Part shown: in pieces, positions 1 to 5,784 of the stretch
Numbering within the stretch: the first letter of the stretch is position 1
Layout: each line of letters starts with the position of its first letter
Origin: an uncultured Porphyromonas sp.
GTDB taxonomy: Bacteria; Bacteroidota; Bacteroidia; Bacteroidales; Porphyromonadaceae
Direction: 5' to 3'
Length of the DNA: 9,895 bases
Assembly: GCA_900548415.1 (NCBI GenBank)
Contig: URKO01000021.1
Location: forward strand, 1-9,895
Notes under the pieces: model-generated
Told to the model about the DNA's origin: nothing
Databases searched by the model: none
The model's input: only the letters and a program-made list of their open reading frames with translations
Made by a program: the position numbers and the translations under genes

Positions 1-94
1 TTCCTCTCTTGGAACTGAAAAGTTCCTCCCTTGGAACTCGAAAGTTCCTCCGCTGGAACTAAAAAGTTCCAAGAGGGGAACAACTTTTGGAACT
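1..94. repeat. 22-bp tandem array of GGAACT/AGTTCC palindromes, cut by left edge
   Basis: GGAACT occurs at 11-16, 33-38 and 55-60, and as GGAACA at 77-82, always 22 bases apart. AGTTCC occurs at 21-26, 43-48 and 65-70, also 22 apart. Each unit is therefore GGAACT, a 4-base A-rich spacer (GAAA, CGAA, AAAA), AGTTCC and a 6-base linker (TCCCTT, TCCGCT, then a diverged AAGAGG). Bases 1-10 match the end of a unit with one difference, so the array continues left of the window. A further GGAACT sits at 89-94. Every unit can form a 6-bp hairpin, and the array is also palindromic as a whole: 1-16 is the reverse complement of 65-80 with one mismatch. The function is unknown; repeat DNA, a multi-site operator or transcript-end structure are all possible. 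Confidence 0.85.
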
Positions 95-144
95 CGTATC
101 TATTAAGGAGTCAGTATGATACGAAGCGACAAATGGCGCCTTTA

Positions 145-171
145 GAGACTGTTGACTTTTGCAACAGTCTC
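145..171. repeat. Perfect 10-bp inverted repeat, hairpin of unknown role
   Basis: GAGACTGTTG (145-154) and CAACAGTCTC (162-171) are exact reverse complements around a 7-base loop. The stem is strong enough to form in RNA on either strand, but neither side is followed by a convincing T-tract: CTTTGGGG follows on plus and TAAAGGCG on minus. It may be a second, Rho-independent-like stop behind EF-G2, a processing or stability hairpin, or a protein site. Confidence 0.6.
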
Positions 172-191
172 CTTTGGGGAGAGCTGTCGAC

Positions 192-207
192 TGCGCTCCC
201 AAGCGCA
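192..207. repeat. Short inverted repeat TGCGCT/AGCGCA
   Basis: TGCGCT (192-197) and AGCGCA (202-207) pair around a CCCA loop, giving a GC-rich 6-bp stem. It lies between the likely EF-G2 terminator and the 10-bp inverted repeat, so three hairpins follow each other within about 110 bases. A 6-bp stem can arise by chance and no role is assigned. Confidence 0.4.
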
Positions 208-214
208 TACAGAG

Positions 215-251
215 AGAGCGGCCTCAAGTCGTCGTGACTTGAGACCGCTCT
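215..251 (-). terminator. Likely transcription terminator of the EF-G2 gene
   Basis: A 16-bp stem joins 215-230 and 236-251 around a 5-base loop, beginning 33 bases past the EF-G2 stop codon. One pair is not Watson-Crick. In minus-strand RNA it is a G-U wobble, so the stem is unbroken, whereas plus-strand RNA would have a C/A mismatch. That favours function on the minus strand, in line with the gene. The bases after the stem on minus are CTCTCTGTATG, pyrimidine-rich but without a real U-run, so it may instead be a 3'-end stabilising hairpin. Confidence 0.7.
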
Positions 252-283
252 TAGAACTTAGTAGGGTAGCGAGGAGCCGTCTA

Positions 284-2440
284 TTACTCCTCCTCGCTCT
301 CCTCTGCGTAGGCCTTTAGGAGTGCCTCCTGGACGTCTGACGGTACCAGCTCGTAAGCGTCAAACTTCATGACAAACGAGGCGCGTCCACCCGTCAGCGA
401 ACTGAGCGAAGTAGAGTAGTCGCTCAGCTCCTTGAGAGGCACCTTGGCAGAGAGCTGCTCGTAGTTGCCATCGCTACTCATACCCATGATGAGTGCACGG
501 CGTCCCTGCAGGTCGCTCATTACATCGCCTAGGTAGTCTGCGGGTACGGTCACATCGACACTGTAGATAGGCTCGAGGATCTTAGGACCAGCATTGCGGA
601 AGGCCTCGCTAAAGGCGTTGCGCCCAGCTAGCATGAAGGAGATCTCATTGCTATCTACGGGGTGCATCTTACCATCGTAGACGATCACACGCACGTCGCG
701 AGCATAGGATCCGGTCAGAGGACCACGCTCCATACGCTCCATGATACCCTTGAGGATAGCTGGCATGAAACGGTTGTCGATGGCGCCACCTACGACACTA
801 TTGACGAAGATGAGCTTGCCACCCCAGGCTAGCTCGACGGTCTGGGTGTCACGAGGCGTGATCTTGAACTCCTGGTTGTTAAAGCGGAAGACACTCGGTA
901 GCTCCTTGCCCTCCTCGTAAGGCTCGACAATCAGATGCACCTCGCCAAACTGTCCAGCACCGCCCGACTGCTTCTTGTGACGATAGTCAGCGCGTGCTGC
1001 CTTCGTAATGGTCTCACGGTAGGGGATGCGTGGCTCCTCAAAGGTGACGGGGATCTTGTCATTGTTCTCCAGTCGCCACTTGAGCGTACGTAGGTGAAAC
1101 TCTCCCTGACCATACACGATGAGCTGACGTAGCTCCTTGCTCTGCTGAGCGATCCATGTGGGGTCCTCCTCCTGCATACGTGTGAGAGCCTCGCTGAGCT
1201 TCTCCGTATCGGCACTATTAGTCGCTACGATAGCCCGACGATACTTGGGAGCGGGGTACTCGATGTTGGGGAACTGGTAGTCCACGCCCTTATCGTTGAG
1301 AGTAGCTCCACGACGTACATCCTTGAGCTTTACGGCTGCGCCAAAGTCTCCAGCGACGAGCTGGCTCACTTTCTCCTTTTGCGATCCAGCCACCACATTG
1401 ATCTGACCGAGGCGCTCCTTAGAGCCGTTCTTTGCATTGGTCAGGTCCATACCCTCCTTGAGTGTACCGCTCATGACCTTGAAGTAAGAGACCTCACCGA
1501 TATGAGGCTCTACGGTACTCTTGAAGAAGTAGAGACTCACGGGAGCCGTAGCATCAGGTGCTACCTCTACGCCCTCCGTCGTGACAGGTAGCGCAGACTC
1601 GGTGACGCGAGGTGCTACATCGCCCAGGAAGGTCATCGTACGACGTACGCCCATATCCTTGAGTGCGCTGACGCAGAAGACGGGGTACATATCGCCGAGG
1701 ACGATACCCTTGCGCATGCCCTGCACGATCTCCTCCTCGTCGAGCGACCCTTTCTCAAAGAAGGTCTCCATCAGATGCTCCTCGTGCTCAGCAGCCGACT
1801 CGATGAGTGCTTGGCGTAGCTCCTCAGCACGTGCTTGCTGATCAGCTGGGATCTCGAGCTCTTCGGGAGCACCGCCCTCGGGCTTCCATTGGTACATCTT
1901 CATATTGAGCACATCGACCACCTGGTGGAAGTCTGGACCCTCCTGTACGGGGTACTGAATGACGACCACCTTGCCGCCATAGCGAGCTTTGAGCCCAGCG
2001 ACTGTGCTGTCGTAGTCTGCCTTGTCGCTATCCAGCTGGTTGATCGTAAAGAGCACAGGCTTATGCAGTTGCTCTATGATACGCATTTGGTTGATCAGGC
2101 CGACCTCGACGCCCTCCTTAGCATTGACCACAGCTAGAGCCGAGTCGGTCACGTGGAGTGCAGCAACAGTGCCACCGACGAAGTCATCGGAGCCTGCGCA
2201 GTCGATGAAGTTGAGCTTGCGATTAGCAAACTCGACACTAAATAGGGTGGAGAAAACGGTATAGCCATACTCCTTCTCTACGGGGAAGTAGTCGCACACA
2301 GTGTTTTGTGCCTGGATAGTCCCGCGGCGCTTGATGACGCCACTCTCAAAGAGCATAGCCTCGGCAAGAGTTGTCTTGCCGCTACCCGAGCCGCCGATGA
2401 CGGCGATGTTTCGAATGTCTGATGTCTGATACAATTGCAT
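284..2440 (-). CDS. fusA2: EF-G2, elongation factor G paralogue lacking the catalytic histidine
   Basis: A 718-residue cytoplasmic protein with all five EF-G domains: G domain (about 1-280), domain II (about 300-385), III (400-470), IV (475-610) and V (620-700). The P-loop GGSGSGKT is at 16-23, a switch I threonine at 61 (EYGYT in place of the usual ERGIT), G3 is DCAGSDDF at 80-87 and G4 is NQLD at 134-137. In ribosome-activated GTPases G3 reads DTPGH; here the catalytic His is Ser84. Domain IV keeps GGAGQFGE (493-500) and the tip motif MHPVDSNE with His593, matching the EF-G histidine that contacts the tRNA-mRNA duplex. Domain V keeps GDVMSDLQGRR. Length and motifs fit the Bacteroidetes EF-G2 family, not housekeeping EF-G (about 700 residues, DTPGH). 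In B. thetaiotaomicron the orthologue is known to support translocation without GTPase activity. The ATG lacks a Shine-Dalgarno, as is usual for the phylum. The family is sure; the biochemistry is by homology. Confidence 0.93.
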   Translation of the reverse strand: MQLYQTSDIRNIAVIGGSGSGKTTLAEAMLFESGVIKRRGTIQAQNTVCDYFPVEKEYGYTVFSTLFSVEFANRKLNFIDCAGSDDFVGGTVAALHVTDSALAVVNAKEGVEVGLINQMRIIEQLHKPVLFTINQLDSDKADYDSTVAGLKARYGGKVVVIQYPVQEGPDFHQVVDVLNMKMYQWKPEGGAPEELEIPADQQARAEELRQALIESAAEHEEHLMETFFEKGSLDEEEIVQGMRKGIVLGDMYPVFCVSALKDMGVRRTMTFLGDVAPRVTESALPVTTEGVEVAPDATAPVSLYFFKSTVEPHIGEVSYFKVMSGTLKEGMDLTNAKNGSKERLGQINVVAGSQKEKVSQLVAGDFGAAVKLKDVRRGATLNDKGVDYQFPNIEYPAPKYRRAIVATNSADTEKLSEALTRMQEEDPTWIAQQSKELRQLIVYGQGEFHLRTLKWRLENNDKIPVTFEEPRIPYRETITKAARADYRHKKQSGGAGQFGEVHLIVEPYEEGKELPSVFRFNNQEFKITPRDTQTVELAWGGKLIFVNSVVGGAIDNRFMPAILKGIMERMERGPLTGSYARDVRVIVYDGKMHPVDSNEISFMLAGRNAFSEAFRNAGPKILEPIYSVDVTVPADYLGDVMSDLQGRRALIMGMSSDGNYEQLSAKVPLKELSDYSTSLSSLTGGRASFVMKFDAYELVPSDVQEALLKAYAEESEEE

Positions 2441-2616
2441 AGCCTGTTATACTTAGAGTGAATAAATTGATTGCAGCCTCCTAGACGTCGCTATCTAACG
2501 CAGCGATCGTCTTTGTAAGCTTAGCGGATATGCTACTCAGATGTGGACGAAAGCAGGGGTTCCTGATGCTTTGTTTCTCCCCTTACTTAGGCTTACTTGA
2601 CTAGCCTCTCACTAAA
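2441..2616 (-). promoter_or_regulatory. Putative long structured 5' leader of EF-G2
   Basis: If the candidate promoter at 2623-2654 is real, the EF-G2 mRNA has an untranslated leader of about 175 nt. It holds three possible stem-loops: 2484-2511 (TCGCT/AGCGA plus GACG/CGTC, one bulged base), 2550-2572 (AAAGC/GCTTT plus AGG/CCT with a 3-base bulge) and 2589-2607 (AGGCT/AGCCT). A direct repeat CTTACTT occurs at 2582-2588 and 2592-2598. The last 30 bases before the ATG are A/T-rich without a Shine-Dalgarno. No open reading frame or known riboswitch was recognised. The stems are short and partly expected by chance. Confidence 0.4.
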
Positions 2617-2622
2617 CTTGTC

Positions 2623-2654
2623 GCAAGGTAGCAAATAATTCACAATTTTGCAAT
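2623..2654 (-). promoter_or_regulatory. Candidate Bacteroidetes-type promoter for EF-G2
   Basis: On the minus strand ATTG (2654-2651) is followed by a 20-base AT-rich spacer and TACCTTGC (2630-2623). The Bacteroidetes consensus is TTTG near -33 and TAnnTTTG near -7, with centres about 26 bases apart; here they are 26 apart. Each box has imperfections: ATTG for TTTG, and TACCTTGC lacking one T of TAnnTTTG. The start of transcription would be near 2616. Its place just after a terminator-like hairpin and before the gene supports it. Confidence 0.5.
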
Positions 2655-2675
2655 ACCTAAAAGGTGCCTCAGCGT

Positions 2676-2700
2676 GAAAAAGAGAGCGACTGGCGACGCT
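2676..2700 (-). terminator. Weak terminator-like hairpin downstream of the helicase
   Basis: On the minus strand AGCG (2700-2697) and CGCT (2688-2685) form a 4-bp stem with an 8-base loop, followed by CTCTTTTTC down to 2676. It lies about 50 bases past the helicase stop and just before the candidate EF-G2 promoter, a sensible place for the packed gene string to end. The stem is short, so termination may be partial, with read-through into EF-G2. Confidence 0.35.
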
Positions 2701-2748
2701 TTTGGCTATGCTTGGGTGAAAGCGGGTTGTGATACAGGCTCGTGGGTT

Positions 2749-4410
2749 TTACCGATCCTTCTGAATGGTGACACGGATGGGGCGGCCGTTGTACTCCTCT
2801 TCGCTCAGGGCTGCAGCAACTGTTTCGGCCCATTCGCTGGCTACCTCAAAGTAACTGTAGCTGGGACTGAGATCTATCTTGCCGATGGTGATTTTATAGG
2901 GGAGCGTGCGGTTGATCAACTCTAAGAGACGGTTCGGATAGAGCTTGTCGCGCTTGCCGAGGTTGATCCGTAGCGAGGTCATAGGCGGCAGGTCGGTGCG
3001 GCTACGCTTTTTGGGTGCTTTGCGATGCTCCTCGTGGGAACCTTTTGTCCTATACTTAGGCTCTTCGGTGGCCAGCTCTTGAGCCGAGAGGTCGGGCGTA
3101 TTGGCGTAGTAGCGCATGATGCGATCCGCCTCCAGTGTGAGCACACGACGTATGATCTCCTCGGGAGGGAGCCAAGCGAGCTTCTGCACGATCGCATTGA
3201 GTAGCTCATCGTACTGAGTGCCATGCTCGTTGCTGTCGGCATACTCGATCTTGGTAGCTAGCGCGAAGAGTTGCTTCTTACAAATCTCCTGACCAGAGGG
3301 GAGGGGCATGGACTCAATCCGAATGCCAGCGTGCTGCTCGATGATGCGTATCTGCTTGCTGTCGCGTAGATGGCAGATGGCTATCGAGAGACCCGTCTTG
3401 CCAGCACGAGCGGTGCGTCCGCTGCGGTGTGTGTAGCTGTCGGGGTCTGCGGGCAGGCCATAGTGAAGCACATGAGTGACATCGTCGACATCGAGTCCAC
3501 GTGCTGCCACGTCGGTCGCAACGAGTAGCTGCAGATTGCGTATGCGGAAGCGGTTCATCACCATATCTCGCTGCGCTTGGCTAAGGTCGCCATGGAGCGC
3601 ATCGGCATTGTACCCATCTCGTATGAGCCACTCGGCAATCTCCTTGGTCTCGGCACGGGTACGGCAGAAGATGATCCCGTAGATATTGGGGTAGTAGTCG
3701 ACGACACGCTTCAGAGCGGCGTACTTGTGCCGTGCTGGGACCGCTACGTAGAGATGCTTGATGTCCGCATTCGCTTTGTTGAGCGCACCTATCTGCACCT
3801 CGTGGGCATTGCTGATATAGTTGTCGGCTATCTCTCGCACCTCTCGGCTCATGGTGGCGGAAAAGAGCCAATGCTCCACCTGCTGTGGCACCGCCTGCAG
3901 GATCTCCTGCAGATCTCGCTGGAAGCCCATGTCGAGCATCACATCGGCTTCGTCTAGGACGACGACCGAGACCTTGCGCAGCTTGACAGCTTTGCGCCTA
4001 AGCAGGTCGCAGAGTCTGCCGGGAGTGGCTACTATAATATGGTATCCCTTGGCGAGCTGACGGATCTGCTCTTCGATGGAGGCACCGCCGTAGAGGGCTA
4101 GGATTTGGCGAACGGAGGTATACTTTGCCAAGGCGACTAAGTCGCTCTGCACCTGTATTGCGAGCTCTCGTGTTGGCGTAAGGATGAGTCCACAGGGTGC
4201 GGAGCCTCTTGCCTGTATGATGCGCTCTAAGAGGGGCAGTCCGTAGGCGGCGGTCTTGCCCGAGCCGGTCTTGGAGAGCGCGATCAGATCCCCTCGATGA
4301 GTGGATAGGTATGGAATGACCTCTTGCTGTACGGGCATAGGCTCGGAGAAGCCTAGGTCGGCGGTGGCACGAAGGAGTTCGGGCGAAAGGTCTAATGTGT
4401 CAAAGGTCAT
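2749..4410 (-). CDS. DEAD-box ATP-dependent RNA helicase with DbpA-type RNA-binding domain
   Basis: A 553-residue cytoplasmic RNA helicase that uses ATP to open short RNA duplexes. All core motifs are present: Q motif with Gln28/29 (PMPVQQEVIP), motif I KTGSGKT (47-53), Ia PTRELA (79-84), TPGR (129-132), motif II DEAD (153-156), motif III SAT (184-186), motif V ATDVAARG (298-305) and motif VI HRSGRTARAG (328-337). A charged linker rich in Lys, Arg and Glu (about 450-472) leads to a C-terminal domain (478-551) that resembles the DbpA RNA-recognition domain, in DbpA proper a binder of a 23S rRNA hairpin. This points to ribosome assembly or RNA turnover. The linker and family context would also suit a DeaD/CsdA-like role, so no symbol is given. 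The ATG lies 18 bases after the aroA stop, which suggests co-transcription. Confidence 0.93.
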   Translation of the reverse strand: MTFDTLDLSPELLRATADLGFSEPMPVQQEVIPYLSTHRGDLIALSKTGSGKTAAYGLPLLERIIQARGSAPCGLILTPTRELAIQVQSDLVALAKYTSVRQILALYGGASIEEQIRQLAKGYHIIVATPGRLCDLLRRKAVKLRKVSVVVLDEADVMLDMGFQRDLQEILQAVPQQVEHWLFSATMSREVREIADNYISNAHEVQIGALNKANADIKHLYVAVPARHKYAALKRVVDYYPNIYGIIFCRTRAETKEIAEWLIRDGYNADALHGDLSQAQRDMVMNRFRIRNLQLLVATDVAARGLDVDDVTHVLHYGLPADPDSYTHRSGRTARAGKTGLSIAICHLRDSKQIRIIEQHAGIRIESMPLPSGQEICKKQLFALATKIEYADSNEHGTQYDELLNAIVQKLAWLPPEEIIRRVLTLEADRIMRYYANTPDLSAQELATEEPKYRTKGSHEEHRKAPKKRSRTDLPPMTSLRINLGKRDKLYPNRLLELINRTLPYKITIGKIDLSPSYSYFEVASEWAETVAAALSEEEYNGRPIRVTIQKDR

Positions 4411-4428
4411 AGTGAAGGGGATTCGTGC

Positions 4429-5784
4429 TCATATATATAAAGGTGTCTCGATGACCTCGCAGAGCTTGCGAAGGTCTCGCCAGAAGGTGGGGTAGCTCTT
4501 GTCAACCGTCTGCGGAGTCTCTATCTGTAGCTGGTGATACCAGGCGAAAGGAGTCCACGCCATCACCATACGGTGGTCGGCATCTGTAGCAATGGGTACG
4601 GGGGTGTGAACGGAGCTTGGTGCGCTGCCTGCTAAGCAAAAGCCGCTCTCCGTCTCGTAGGTGAGCTGATAACCGAGCTGCTCGCCATTGCGCAGAATGA
4701 GGGCGATGCGGTCGCTCTCTTTGAGGCGTAGGAGGTCCAGTCCGTGGAGTTGCGCTTTCTTCTGATAGTAAAGGAGTAGCGCAATGAGTGTGGGGGCGAA
4801 GTCGGGATTGTTTGACAGGGAGAGGCTTCCAAACGTGAGCTCACGCAGATGCTTCTGCAGTAGCTCGCTGTCAAAGCAGAGGGTGTTGTCACCTGCGCTT
4901 AGCCATTCGGGGGAGATCTGTAGCAGTTCTAAGGCACGAGCATCAGGTTGCAAGCTCTGCGCTGGGACATTGGTCAGCAAGATCTTGCAGGGACGTGGCG
5001 TCATAAGTGCCCACTGGAGGGGGTATTGCGCTGAGGACCAGTCACCGATGGGGTGCGAGAGTAGGCGTGTGAGCGTTGCCTCGCAGTAGGCTCCTGGGGC
5101 AACATAGATCCCGTGGCGATCAACCGCGAGCTCGATGCCGCATGTCTGCATCAGGGAGCAGGTCAACTGGATGTAAGAGGCGCTGGGGAGTTGGTCGTCT
5201 TGCCAGCGAAGGGCTAGTCCGTGGGGCAGATAGGGCGCAATGAGGAGGAGGGCGGTGACCGTCTGGCTGCTCTCTAGTCCGCTCGGCAGGATTAGCGTGG
5301 GGAGACCTTCCTGCTGCAGGCTCATCGGACGAATGCGAACCAGTGGGTAGAGCCCTTCGACAGGCTCCTGAGACGCAGGTTGGGTGAGATTGGCTCCGAG
5401 CTGAGAGAGTAGTGCGATGAGCTGTGCGACTGGTCGCTCCGTCATACGACGAACAGGCGAAACCAGCAAGACTTCGCGCTCTGTGGTCAAAGCAAAGAGT
5501 GCGGTCAGGAGGCGCATAGCCGTTCCCGAAGCCCCTACGGATATGCGCTCCTCGCTACTCCCCGAGGCGTCTAGTATCACCGCCAAGTCCTCGCAGAGAT
5601 CAAGCTGATGCCACAGCGACGGGATGGGCCGATGCGCCAGTCGTGCCATCACAAAGAGCCGGTTGTAGAGACTCTTCGAGGGGGGCAGGGTGATGGATAG
5701 CTGTGGGGTCACTTTGCTTGTATGGAAGTGGCTAGACGAAGCGAACCTCCTCGACAGAGACTTTGAGTCCGTTGAGCCAGTCAC
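4429..5784 (-). CDS. aroA: 3-phosphoshikimate 1-carboxyvinyltransferase (EPSP synthase)
   Basis: This enzyme joins shikimate-3-phosphate and phosphoenolpyruvate in the sixth step of the shikimate pathway to chorismate and aromatic amino acids. The sequence is divergent but the active-site pattern is complete: PPSKSLYNR (34-42; Lys37, Ser38 and Arg42 match E. coli Lys22, Ser23 and Arg27), GTAMR (87-91), RMTERP (113-118), SSQ (172-174), SASYI (201-205), NPD with Asp328, LKESDR (354-359, Glu356), DHRM (403-406) and Lys429 in VDKSYP. The first ATG (5784) gives 451 residues and a 53-base overlap with fmt, but the first 24 residues are Ser-rich and precede the conserved fold. A GTG at 5712-5710 (Val25), 19 bases after the fmt stop, would give 427 residues, the usual family length, and is equally likely. 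The function is secure; the start is not. Confidence 0.9.
   Translation of the reverse strand: MTGSTDSKSLSRRFASSSHFHTSKVTPQLSITLPPSKSLYNRLFVMARLAHRPIPSLWHQLDLCEDLAVILDASGSSEERISVGASGTAMRLLTALFALTTEREVLLVSPVRRMTERPVAQLIALLSQLGANLTQPASQEPVEGLYPLVRIRPMSLQQEGLPTLILPSGLESSQTVTALLLIAPYLPHGLALRWQDDQLPSASYIQLTCSLMQTCGIELAVDRHGIYVAPGAYCEATLTRLLSHPIGDWSSAQYPLQWALMTPRPCKILLTNVPAQSLQPDARALELLQISPEWLSAGDNTLCFDSELLQKHLRELTFGSLSLSNNPDFAPTLIALLLYYQKKAQLHGLDLLRLKESDRIALILRNGEQLGYQLTYETESGFCLAGSAPSSVHTPVPIATDADHRMVMAWTPFAWYHQLQIETPQTVDKSYPTFWRDLRKLCEVIETPLYI

Noticed and set aside
1..94. The tandem array as a CRISPR
   Set aside because: The units are directly adjacent with only 4-6 variable bases, there are no unique spacers of about 30 bases and no cas genes in view.
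31..237. 68-codon plus-strand frame across the repeat array and hairpins
   Set aside because: It runs through tandem repeats and inverted repeats, its product looks like repeat translation and it has no start context.
2550..2572. AAAGCAGG/CCT-GCTTT hairpin followed by TTTCT as a plus-strand terminator
   Set aside because: No plus-strand gene precedes it. It is better seen as part of the EF-G2 leader, if it matters at all.
2674..2925. 83-codon plus-strand frame over the helicase 3' end
   Set aside because: Most of it is antisense to the DbpA-like domain, and there is no recognisable product or promoter.
3577..3957. 126-codon open frame on the plus strand opposite the helicase gene
   Set aside because: It lies wholly antisense to conserved helicase motifs and resembles no family. 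Open antisense frames are expected in GC-rich coding DNA.
4426..4440. TATATATA run at the aroA/helicase junction as a promoter
   Set aside because: It encodes the last residues of AroA, and I saw no properly spaced -33 TTTG box. Close spacing favours co-transcription.
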